The position numbers and the translations under genes are program-made. A stretch of DNA of 24,901 nt from Chloromonas sp. AAM2. Lineage: Eukaryota; Chlorophyta; Chlorophyceae; Chlamydomonadales; Chlamydomonadaceae. Shown in pieces: positions 1 to 10,200 of the stretch; the first letter of the stretch is position 1, and each line of letters opens with the position of its first letter. Under the pieces are notes generated by a model, which was not told the origin of the DNA, made no database searches, and saw only the letters and a list, made by a program, of their open reading frames with translations. The stretch lies in the NCBI GenBank assembly GCA_004335635.1, contig QAXH01005515.1, positions 1 through 24,901 on the forward strand, in the 5' to 3' direction.

Positions 1-597
1 GCTAGGGGCAACAGCTGACAGCAGCCGGTGCCAGTCGGACGCACTGCCATGAAACGTGGCACGACCTAGTCAGTATTGGTGATCCGAAAATGCTATGAGG
101 AGGGAAGCGGTGAGGAAGAGGACGCGTCTGCATGCCACCAACCTCGGGCCCCTGCTGTATGCTTCCACGACCCATCCTTTCACAGCCCATGCCCCACGAA
201 CCATGCGTCACAGTTTATGTCTTGCAGCAGCACATGACACGGCCCAGTCCCAGAACAAGACGAATGCATGTGTGGCTCTGCATCAGTGTGGAATTCACCC
301 TATTTGAAGTGGTAGCCCTCTCCAGTACCTGCCTCAAATAAAATAGGTATGTCAGAGAAGAGTGAAACAGTAGATGTGAGTGGACAATGACCTGCTCATT
401 GCCTGGACGGGAGAGGAGCAGAAGCAGCAGCACAGCCATGCCAGCTATGTGTGTATGTCAGTAACACATCTGTTGTCGTCATTCCTCGCAGTCACGCAGT
501 ATGCATTGGTCAACCTGATTGCTGTACGGTAAGGCACGGCCTGCATGCTTGGCAACTCTTCGCTTATTGAAACACAGATTCCTGAGCTTGCCATGCA
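1..597. other. Noncoding left edge, no gene recognised
   Basis: Only short overlapping open frames occur here on both strands, and none shows a recognisable domain, family motif or convincing splice pattern. A minus-strand frame at 215-439 opens with a run of leucines like a signal peptide, but the rest is low-information sequence and I do not call it. The stretch may belong to a gene continuing beyond the window, which cannot be judged from here. Confidence 0.5.
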
Positions 598-1014
598 AGT
601 GCGTCGGCATGATGGGTGGTGGTGGTCTTCTCACTGGGGCTTCTTCGTCGTTGCAAGTGAAGACCAGGCTTGACAGGGTTGGGCTGCCATGAGTGCAGAT
701 ACGGTAGCATTGCTCCCTCCATGCCTTGCATTTGCCCGCAAACTTCTTAGTTTCTTCCACATCCAGTGCTGTGCCATCCTCCATTCTCTGTGCGTGAATT
801 CCTCACAGATACTGGGGGATGACACAACACTGGATAAGGAAGAAGTAAAGAGGTTCGTGACTAAAACATTTAGTAAAAGCAAGGCATTGAGGGAGCAGGG
901 CTCGCCAATCTGCGTACTTGGCAGCCCACCACACCAAGCCTGGTCTTAAGGAAAAACAACGAAGAACTGCCCCGGCCGCACCCATCACCACCACCCATCC
1001 TGCTCATTACACTT
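598..1014. repeat. Long imperfect palindrome (foldback hairpin)
   Basis: Bases 598-786 are closely matched by the reverse complement of 811-1014, leaving a loop of about 24 bases. Matched blocks include ATGGGTGGTGGTG (612-624 with 986-998), AGACCAGGCTTG, GGGCTGCC, TGCTCCCTC.ATGCCTTGC and ATCCAGTG.TGTG.CATCC. The arms differ by scattered substitutions and by a 12-base insertion in the right arm. If transcribed, either strand would fold into a long hairpin. Read outward from the loop, both arms keep an open frame giving similar peptides (left: ALDVEETKKFAGK; right: TLDKEEVKRFVTK), so the source may once have been coding. It could be a foldback element, an inverted duplication of an exon, or a small-RNA hairpin locus; the sequence alone does not decide. 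Confidence 0.8.
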
Positions 1015-1033
1015 GCCAGACACTGTTAAACAA

Positions 1034-1259
1034 AAGTTTGCCAGTTCTTGGACAGTTTTAATTTAATTAAGTTTTTTTAACTTATTATAATGTACACTGT
1101 GGGCATTACAGCCAGCCAGTGGAGCAGTGAATGGGTCTGGCGTCAATTACACACTGTATGACCAGGAAAAAGCGTAGTGAGTATTTCAAAATAGTCCAAT
1201 CAGTCAATACAACGAACAGTCATATGAACCGATGAAATTGTCCCAGAACCGGCAAACTT
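1034..1259. mobile_element. Possible MITE bounded by ~27-bp inverted repeats
   Basis: Bases 1034-1060 begin with AAGTTTGCCAGTTCTTGGAC, and the reverse complement of 1233-1259 begins with AAGTTTGCCGGTTCTGGGAC. About 23 of 27 positions agree. The enclosed 170 bp is AT-rich on its left side and has no open frame of note. Related single copies of the motif occur at 17208-17227 and 17663-17683. This suggests a nonautonomous terminal-inverted-repeat element. I see no clear target-site duplication at the ends, so the boundaries and the mobile-element label are tentative. Confidence 0.45.
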
Positions 1260-1726
1260 CTCGCGCTCCAATAACCCGTGTGTCAATATTCGCGGGGCTG
1301 CAGGCCGTGCCTTACATGCGCAGCAACCCAAGTTGACCAGTGCATAATGCGTGATCGCAGGGATGTTGACGGTGTCAACAATGGTGATACTGATGCGCTG
1401 CTTTCAATTTGAACTGACGCAGATGGTGGAGAGGACACCATGTCGGACAGAGTGAATGCCAAATTGATGCAGCGACAGGCATAAATTCATCTTGTTCTTG
1501 GACAGCGCTGCTGCAAGGCACAGGTTAAGGGTCGCTCCGCTCTGAGCTCGGCTTCGTGCATGTGCTCATTGCGGTTGCCAAGCTTGCACCGTTTTCGGCT
1601 GACTCAGACAATCCGCCAATGATCTAGGGTTTGGAAATGGACGACTTGAGGCCCGGCTCGATCTGAAAGTCGCGGTAACACAGGCCTTGCACACAATCCA
1701 GCAATTCGCAGTCTCAGTCAGCTCAG
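1260..1726 (+). other. Upstream region of PYD1, no motif called
   Basis: This 467-base stretch lies between the inverted-repeat element and the PYD1 start codon and must hold the 5' UTR and at least part of the promoter. I see no convincing TATA box, initiator or upstream open frame. Confidence 0.4.
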
Positions 1727-4700
1727 ATGCAGCTCATGCACTCACAACGTCTGTGTGGAGGGAGCCGAGTAGGCAACCCGCGGCCCCTCCTGAAGCCTCT
1801 CGTCATTTGTAACGCTGCTCCATCACGCAACGGCACCGGGATCGGCGTGCAGGCTGACGGGCTCGACGAGCCAATCTTGCTCGATTCATCAGGAAGGGTT
1901 CTGGATGGCCCCAGCCTTGAGGTCGTGGTTAACGGCATCCACTTCCCCAACCCTTTCGTTATTGGCAGCGGTAAGTTGCAAATTATAGGGTTTGGCTTGT
2001 GCACGACCAGGGTTTGGCCGTACTCAGAGCTTGCTTGCTCCACTTGCCTGATTGCAGGCCCTCCTGGCACCAACTGTGAGTACACATCTGTGCATAGGCT
2101 CCCAGCCGTGATCGGGGTCGACATCGAAATGGAAGAACTGGCATCCAGTCAGCAAGCACGGGTGCAGATAGCTGTGAGCACAACATGGGCTCCTTGGGCA
2201 TGCCTGCGTGATGCCCGTGCCCTCACAGGCCCCAGGCAACACCCAAGTCGACCATGGCCTGCATGTGCACATGCGCCACTGGTACACACTTCTACACGCA
2301 GATCAAGTCATGAAGAAGGCATTTGACGAGGGCTGGGGTGGAGTCATCTGTAAAACACTATCCTTGGATAGCAAGAAGGTCAGCAGCAAGCTGAGAACAT
2401 GATTAAGCATGTGCCAGCGCATGTGGGCTGGCAGCATGTCCACTGTAGCCAGACGCAGAGTTTGCTGCTCTTACTCAACACCAAAACGATGCCTCGAGAG
2501 CAAAGCCAACAACATGCTCGCATACTGGCTCATCTCCTCAGGTTTTCACCTGGGATTTCTCACCGTTCTTCTGGCTTGAAGGAAGGAACTTTTGTTACCA
2601 ATGTTGCGCTGTGTTGACCTATGCTGACTGGCCGTGCCTTCCGTGCAGGTTGTCAACGTTTCTCCTCGCTATGCCAAACTCAAGGACACCAACAACAAAG
2701 TGTTCGGGTGAGCAGCCAGCAGCAGAGCCACAGCACACACATGCACATGCGCATTCATGCCTGGCACGTCAGAAAGGATTGGGTTAGGGTGGGTTAGGGG
2801 TTGAATCTAGCAGCAGAATTCAAAAGCACAACGCACACACGCACACACACACACACGCACACACATCAGGCCTGTCACTCAGCAGGTTTGAATTTGATGC
2901 AACGTTTCAGGGGTGGGATGAAGGGTTAAGATAAGGGTATTGCATGTTACAACGTCAACGTCAAGATGGGCAGGCCTTGGGCCGATACTGCCACTACCCA
3001 ATCATTCTCTTGTCCTCACGCCTTCTCTCACTCAGCCTCCCCATCTGTGTGTGCACGTGTATGCATGTACCTTGACACACAGGTGGCAGAACTTTGAGCT
3101 GATCAGCGACCGCCCCTTCGAGGTGATGCTGGCCGAGCTCAAGCGGCTGAAGCAGGAGTACCCGGACAGGGTGCTCATTGCCTCAATCATGGAGGAATAC
3201 AACAAGGGAGCATGGGAAGAGATCATTGGAAGGTGGGAGGGAGCATGTGCGCGTGGGTGCTGCATGCAGATGAGCAAGTGTGGGGGGACGCTTTTGTTTT
3301 GATTGCATGTGCATGGATGAAACGCAGTGTATCGGGCTAGGATCTGATGTGGCCAGTCAGGCTAGATTGGCTTGGCCAGTTGGCCAGTCACGCTGCAGGT
3401 GGCCAGATCGTTAAACAGTGGGGCCACGTGGCGTTGGACGTTGGCAGAACATAGGCAGGAGTGTCTGTGGAGTGGGGGATCATGAGTAGTGTGATGGATT
3501 CATCTGAGGCAAGAGTGGGCACACATGTCGTCAGCCATGCAACGCCGTGCATGTGCGGGCATGTGCGCTCATGTAGGTGTGAGGAAGTGGGCGTGGATGC
3601 TTTCGAGATCAACTTCTCATGCCCGCATGGCATGCCTGAGCGCAAGGTAGGGCTGATGCTCGCAGCGGTTTGCCATGCGGTCATGCGAGGGCTGGTCTGC
3701 AGCCAAAGTTGTCATGACGGCAATCACAACAGTGAAGGTCCCGCTGCCTGACGATCATTGATGACTGATGACATTGTAGTCAGTCAGGCCTAGCGTGCTT
3801 CCTGGCTGCTGTTAGCCTGCCTCGTTGCCGCCTTGTGCAAGAGGTGTGTCCCGCAAGTGAATCTCAATGTCAATTGATCGTCGTGAAGCAAAAGGCCAGA
3901 ACAATCCAGGGAGCTGATTGTTGTCGGTCCCTCCCGTTGTGAGTTCAGATGGGCATGGCCATGGGTCAGGACTGCGAGCTGCTGTCAGAGGTGTGCGGCT
4001 GGATCAACGCAGCGGCAACCAAGCCAGTGTGGGCAAAGATGACCCCAAACGTAACAGGTGAGAGTGACCAGACAAAGCATCTGCATGGGCATGTGGCTGC
4101 ACCGACTGTACAGACTGTGCAAGTCACACACCAGGGAGCTGGGAGAAGCCAGTGCGTCTGCTTCTGACATGATGCGCAATTGCATACTCAACTCCATGTT
4201 TCCGATTGTTCCATGCCGATTACATCGCACACCAGGGATGTTTAACCGCCAGGCCTGCTGCCCTGTGCCCCCGCAGACATCACACAGCCCGCCCGCTGCG
4301 CCCTGGAGGCCGGGTGCGAGGGCGTGGCCGCCATCAACACCATCCAGTGCGTCATGGGCGTCAACCTGGACACCCTGAGGCCCGACCCTGCGGTGGAGGG
4401 GTACTCCACACCAGGGGGATACTCGTACAAAGCGGTCAAGCCCATCGCGCTGGCCAAGGTCATGAACATCGCACGCATGATGCAGGTGAGAAGCCAGGCA
4501 TCTGGCACGACCTCAATACAATGGCAATCTGGCTGATGTCGGCCTGCAGTGTTTTCGACATCACTGTTGTTGTTGCATGTTGGCTTTCACACATGATCAC
4601 GTTTTCCAATTCTTACATCTGCACACCTGTTGTTTATGCGCATCCGATCTTTGGGTTCAGACACATAAGCCTTCCAGCCAGTATGTTATGCGCATCCTAT

Positions 4701-6194
4701 GTGCTGCCATGCACACGCCAGGCAGCCCTTTCCTGCGCTATCTTCTTACCGCTTTCCCTGTTGCACATGATTATCAAGTGGCACTCCGCTGCACTGCCGC
4801 ACTGCTGTACGTGTGCTGCTGCTGTCGCGCTTGCTGCAGTCTGACTACGGTGGCCAGGGCCGCAGCCTGAGCGGTATCGGTGGCGTTGAAACAGGCGGGG
4901 ACGCGGCCGAGTTCATTCTGCTGGGGTCGGACACCGTGCAGGTGGGAGATATGGGGCCGCAGCCAACCATCACAGAATCCTCGCAAAGTACGATACCCTT
5001 GAGTTCTGAGTACTATGCAAGTCGACCTTACGGCACATCCTGATGTACATGCACACATTGGGACAGGAGCAATCACTTTGTACGCATCCTAGAATAAACG
5101 GTGCCCCATGGTAGTCAGGCAGCTCATGTCGTGGACGCCTGCAGCTGTGTGGGATGTATATGTCACTTGCTTCAGTTGTAATCCGCGTGCTTTACTCGTT
5201 TGATGGCATTGTTGTGTGCGCATGCAGGTGTGCACAGGTGTGATGATCCGCGGGTATCCGGTGGTCAAGAACCTGTGTGGGGGCCTGCAGGTGCGGGGCA
5301 GGGGCAGGAGGGCAATGGGCCATGGGCTGTGGGGCATGGGTAGCACAAGGGCAGTGTGTGGCAGGCGCCAGTGCACGTTCAGGACAGGCATATGCTGTCT
5401 AGTGCATGGATTGTACCAGGATGTGAGATTGGAAACGTTGGAGGTAGTGTACTGCTTTACAAATCGTTTGGCAAGCCATGGCGCTGGGGTCCACAACGAT
5501 CCTTGACTGGCCCAGTTGTTGGCTGAGCCGGGCCTGGGTGATGTGCTGTCATCGTTTGTAGTTTAGTATCATAAAGCCGAATGCATGGTTGGGATGCATA
5601 CGTTGCAAGGTGCAGATGGAGAGCAATGCATCGCTTCGTCCGGCTTGAGCAAGGCGTCTCCCTGTCATCACCTGGTTGCTTTGCTTGTACTGACCGGCGC
5701 AGAAGTTCATGACCAAGCACAACTTTAAGAGCATTGCGGAGTTCAAGGGCGCGTCGCTGCCCTACTTCACCACACACACAGACCTTGTGCACAGACAGAG
5801 AGCAGCGGTCGCAGCAAAGAAGGCACAGGTAGGGAAGGTAGACAAGGCTTGTCGTGCCACAACTGCCAAGCCGCGCCACGCACACCAGCAGCCGGATAAT
5901 ACAACCCTGTGCACCTTGCCTCACTACTGGCCACAGCCAGCATCATGGTTCATGCTGCCCTGCTTCTGCCAAGCCCCGTGTGTAGGCATGGCGTTTTGCT
6001 CACTTCACATCTTGCATGCAAGGCTGCTGTTTTGCATTCTATGTTTAGATGCATGCGCGTTTGTTGCAGTGTTGAGCAACTGGGTGATGACATGTGTTCT
6101 GCATGGCATTCATGTGCAGGTCGGATTAGCCAATGACAGCGAATGGAGTGGAGACAACTTTGTGAAGAATGCAGAAACAATGGTGGCCAACTAG
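1727..6194 (+). CDS. PYD1: Dihydropyrimidine dehydrogenase (NADP+), 12 exons, 433 aa
   Basis: Catalyses the first, NADPH-dependent reduction of uracil and thymine to the 5,6-dihydro compounds in pyrimidine breakdown; plant PYD1 is plastidial. Exons: 1727-1970, 2058-2075, 2302-2378, 2649-2707, 3083-3232, 3577-3646, 3949-4057, 4277-4485, 4840-4941, 5228-5290, 5703-5828, 6120-6194 (stop TAG). All introns are GT-AG and every junction keeps frame. Residues 1 to about 35 are basic and Ser-rich, like a transit peptide. The FMN TIM barrel starts near residue 65 (VNGIHFPNPFVIGSGPPGTN). The active-site loop SCPHG is intact at 197-201, with Cys198 matching the catalytic cysteine known in mammalian enzymes. 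AKMTPNVTD (235-243) and the FMN phosphate loop GIGGVETGGDA (324-334) follow. The protein lacks the N-terminal Fe-S and NADPH/FAD domains of animal DPYD, as is usual in plants, and its length fits the plant form (roughly 430 aa). ATG 1727 is the first in-frame start; a second Met lies three codons later. Confidence 0.96.
2058..2075 (+). other. PYD1: 18-nt microexon of PYD1
   Basis: The acceptor TTGCAG at 2052-2057 and donor GTGAGT at 2076-2081 bracket just 18 bases. Joined to its neighbours it supplies the conserved GPPGTNY segment at the FMN-binding entrance of the barrel. Skipping it would keep frame but remove six residues from the most conserved part of the N-terminal barrel. Gene finders may miss it. 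Confidence 0.9.
2779..2802 (+). repeat. Two TTAGGG-like units in PYD1 intron 4
   Basis: The sequence contains GGGTTAGGGTGGGTTAGGGG inside intron 4. It resembles telomeric DNA, but two irregular units are too few to call an interstitial telomere. Confidence 0.4.
2831..2865 (+). repeat. CA-rich microsatellite in PYD1 intron 4
   Basis: An interrupted run of CA dinucleotides with CG interruptions. It lies inside the intron between exons 4 and 5 and encodes nothing. Confidence 0.9.
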
Positions 6195-6940
6195 CAACAC
6201 TCTCAAGGACACCTCTGCGCCCAGAATCATGCCAGCTCAACAGGCAGCATCACTGCAGTTGAAGAACACTCGTTGGTCTACAGCTGACGCTTGTGAGCAG
6301 ATTTGAGGTACCTGATGCTGCGCAGTTACCTCAAGAGCGGTGTCAAAGGTAGAGCATGCAACCTGAGAAGAAATCATGCTTCAAGGATAGGGGAGCTGAT
6401 TCAAGGAGGGAGAGCGTGCCACGTGCCACTTGCTTGAATGCTGTTGGGAACTTATCAGTGCTGTCGCGCGCTGGTTGGTGTAGTTGTACGCTCGGACACT
6501 GTACCATACTCGTATGTAGGTTGCACAGCCTGCAATGGCTTCCATGGTTTTAGTTGAGCAGCTTGCAGAAAGCAGATAGGCACTAGCTGGGTTTGCTGAA
6601 GATGGCTTGCAGAATGCGCAGATGGGCCTTGCTTGCATGCCAATAGAATTAGTGCATTCTTTTGTCATCTGCAAATTCAACCCTGGTTCTATGGCATACT
6701 AGCCGGACAGGCTCTTTGCGGCGCTCTGGGGTACTTCACCGTGATGCAGCAGCAAATTGCCTTTCTTGCCTGGAACATCCGGTCATTCATGGTGGATCAT
6801 GCGCCACATTGCTCTGTGATGGTTCAGCGTCTATTGCACATGTGGCTTGCATGTGACAGAAGTTGAGGCGGTTGCTGCACTGCTGTTGCGCAATGGCTCA
6901 TGCGACGCACACAGGTATGCTTGCTGGGCATGGCATGACA

Positions 6941-6945
6941 TGTAA
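6941..6945 (+). terminator. Candidate TGTAA poly(A) signal of PYD1
   Basis: TGTAA is the usual polyadenylation signal in green algae. This is the first one I found on the + strand after the PYD1 stop codon, about 750 bases downstream, implying a long 3' UTR. Confidence 0.45.
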
Positions 6946-7020
6946 ACTATCTGTGCAAGACAGTCACAAGCCTCCATGAGTGGAGAAGGCGTGAGTGAAC
7001 CAGGCATCACACCATAGATA

Positions 7021-7025
7021 TTACA
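7021..7025 (-). terminator. Candidate TGTAA poly(A) signal of LeuRS
   Basis: TTACA on the + strand reads TGTAA on the minus strand, about 200 bases past the LeuRS stop codon, a typical 3' UTR length for algal genes. Confidence 0.55.
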
Positions 7026-7223
7026 CATCGGTAAGGCAATCGGTAATGGCAAACATGTTGTTTGTATGGTGAACCAGCCAGCGCAAAAAACAAAGATGAA
7101 TCATATTGAGTACGCACTGTATGCTTGACATGTTTAGGCACGATAATACTAGCCGCTGTAGAACAGCATCAAAAACGCAGGGACAGACGACATGTTCATG
7201 GCGTGTGTGTCTGGTGGTGGTGT

Positions 7224-10200
7224 TCAGGCCACGATGAGGTTGAGGATTTTCCCAGGCACAAAAATGACCTTCTTGACAGTCTTCCCTTCGGTGAACTTGG
7301 CAACGTTGGGCACTTCCTGCGCAGCCAGATCAGGCAACAAAACACAGTGAGGGCGCAGCACTGCCTGACTGCAGCAGGCCTCCGTGTGAGCTGCGTGAGC
7401 CGCGTGAGTTGAACGGTGGCTGCCTTGTGGCCATCACCACTTGCTTGTGAACCAGCAGGGCTTCCAGTACGATCCTGATGATTAATCACAGTCAGGCCTT
7501 CTGTCACAATCCTGATACTGCAATTCGTTTCGCATAATTACCTCTTTCACCCTGATAATTACCTCTATCTTAATCCTGATACTGCAATCAATACTGATGC
7601 CGCATGCACGTCCGGACTTAAGATAGAACGCCAGACAACGGCTGCTCGCCTTGATCACACGTGTGCCAGGCACTGCGGATCATTGAGCAAGCCCATGTGC
7701 AGAGACACATGGAAACCAACGCAAAGAAACCCATTCTGACGCTTGTCTTCAACCCACCTGAGCTGCTGCCACTGCCGCCTCCTGCTTTGCGTCCTTGCCG
7801 ACCTCCACAGTGCCGCGGACCTTCCCGTTGACCTGGACTGCCATAGTGACGGTGTCCTGTGAGGCAACAGCAACCACAAGGCAAGCCTGTAAGATCTGTA
7901 ACATGCAAGCAACACCAGCGTTGGGAATCTATTGGGAATCTGCTGCACGGGTGAGCTTTCGCTCCTGAGATCTCTGTCCAGCAAAAAGCTGGAGGACTGG
8001 GCGCATGCCTCCTTGGCTGATTGCAGCTTTTGCTGAATCTTGCTGGATGCCATGCCTTCTTCAACTGTTAGTTGCGCCCATACGGTGTCAACTCACCACA
8101 CTCACATTATGCCCATACTGGATTCAAGGCGATACATATCCGAGCCTTTCCATCCCTATGCCTGCTTTGAGTCCTCTTGCATAGCATGCCCATCCAAACC
8201 CTGTCACCTGTACAAGCAGTGCCTCATCTGCCTGAGGCCAGGGGTGGTACGTGAGCGACTCCTTGGCGCCCAGCCGCGCCCACAGCTCCTCCGCCAGGTG
8301 TGGGGCGTAGGGCGCCAGCAGCAGCACGAAGGGCTGCAGGGCGGCGCGCGGCCTGTTGGGCCATTTGTACACGCTGTTCATGAACTCCATCATAGCGGAA
8401 ATGGCGGTGTTGAAGCGCAGCTCCTCGGTCTCTATTGTCACCTGCGCATGAATTGTAAGGCTACAATATCATTACATCAAAGTGGACACAGACACATGGT
8501 TCCACGCTTGTTGGTGCGAATATTGTGTTGACAAGCCAAGCAAGGAAAGGATGGTTTGACACCTGCCAGCATCCTCAGCGTTGTGGCTCAGCAGCGTACG
8601 ATATCATGATGTGGACGTTGGTGTGAGAACAGCCACTGCTGTTGCTGTTCGCAGCCAAGGTACCATGGGATTGCTGGTGGCCCAGTATACTAGACTTGTG
8701 CTGAGATGGGTCAGGCTAGATCACGAATGGGTCAGGCTAGATCACGAATGGGTCAGGCTAGATCACGTATGGGTCAGGCTAGATCACGAAATCTGTGCAT
8801 TGGACTGCGGACAGCTGGGCACGTAGAAAGGCTGCCGACCTTTTTGATGCACGCGTGCAGTGTCCTGAGCTGGTCCTGGGTGGGTGCGTCGTCACACAGA
8901 CCCCCGTCGAAGGCGCGCCACGCCCGCGCAAGGAAGCGGTGCACGCCCTCCACGCTGCGAGTGCTCCACACCTGAAGGGGTGGGGGCATGCACACACACA
9001 CACACACACATGGACATGACAACATGCAAGCATACCTGTCAACCCTTACATCGACGTCAGCAGACACACCCATGTTCATATCCAGCATTTACGTTTTGCA
9101 TCAGTCTTCGTGCGCAATGCCACTGGATTCAGCTCCATTGTTGCTTTCAAAGGAAACATATGTGTTGCAGACGAGGACTAGAATCGAATCGCCACCAGTT
9201 AGCTGCCATGTTTTGCCCACCTTGGTGTCTCTCAATGGCCCCATAAACATCTCATACAGGCGCAGTGAGTCCGCGCCGTACTGAAGCACCACGTCATCTG
9301 GGTTGATCTGCACGCACAGGCGACAGCTGCAGCCATGACTGTGCGCATCAGAACATGAACAAGCTCATCATGCAATTGCTGCAAGCCCTTCAAGCCTGCC
9401 AAACGCACAAAGGCTCAAGTGTCCTTGAAGCATCCTTTCTTTCATGCAATTCAATCAACCTGTCAACTCCAGTTTTATCAACATCAAGCACCTGGTCAGC
9501 TCTCGTGCACCTGACCCTTGACTCACCACGTTGCCTCTTGACTTGCTCATCTTATGCGCCCGGGCGTTGACTCTAACCGAGGGGTCGTCCTTGCTCACAT
9601 ACCCGTCGGCCTTCTTGTCGACCTGTGCAGGCAACAGCAGAAGGCATGCAACTGTGAGGCGTGCCTGTGGATGGTGAGGAAGGGGGGGAGAGACACCAAT
9701 CAGTGCATTCGTGCGGGATTCTATTTCAACGGTTTACTCGCTGATGTGAAGGGCCCCTGGCGTCTGTGCACCACAGACTGGTCATTCGCATTCCGAATCA
9801 GGTGCAGAATCTTGTCTAGGTGGGCAGGCCAAAGACGGTGTTGCAACATCAGCAACCTCCTCAGCAACCTCCTCCGCAGCCCTCAGACCCTACCTGTGCC
9901 TCCGTGAGGCGCGTGGGTGTGGCCTCGGGGTGCGACTCATCCACCACATTGCCGGCGGAGTCCCGGTACACCGTGTACTCGACCTCACCTGCGGGGGGGC
10001 GGGGGGGGGAGATGAGTCAAGGGTAGAAATGGACATGATGAACACGATATTATTCTTATCAGACATGATGTGAGTATATGAAGATAGGAACAATCACAGT
10101 GGACAACATGTTGCAAGACGTTGGACAGGGCACAGGAAACGAAGAGTAGACACACCCAGAGCGCCAGAAAGAGACATAAACTGAGTGAGTGGACAGTGCT

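Larger units (their letters stand above)
6195..7223. other. Convergent 3' region between PYD1 and LeuRS
   Basis: Both flanking genes end into this 1.03-kb stretch. Short open frames occur on both strands but none resembles a known protein. It probably consists largely of the two 3' UTRs; the candidate poly(A) signals are listed separately. Confidence 0.6.

Noticed and set aside
479..949. Two overlapping short ORFs, 479-784 (-) and 689-949 (+), as separate genes
   Set aside because: They are the mirrored frames of the palindrome arms; treated as a repeat, since no start context, domain or exon structure supports expression.
2779..2802. Interstitial telomere
   Set aside because: Only two irregular TTAGGG-like units, and many chlorophytes have TTTAGGG or longer units; probably chance in G-rich intron sequence.
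3759..3920. Intronic C/D-box snoRNA in PYD1 intron 6
   Set aside because: Two UGAUGA-like C boxes are present, but the nearest suitable CUGA is about 150 bases away and no closing stem is visible.
8706..8789. Heptapeptide repeat protein (MGQARSR) on the + strand
   Set aside because: It is a translation of the 21-bp intronic tandem repeat; flanking sequence in the frame has no coding character and the true gene lies on the other strand.
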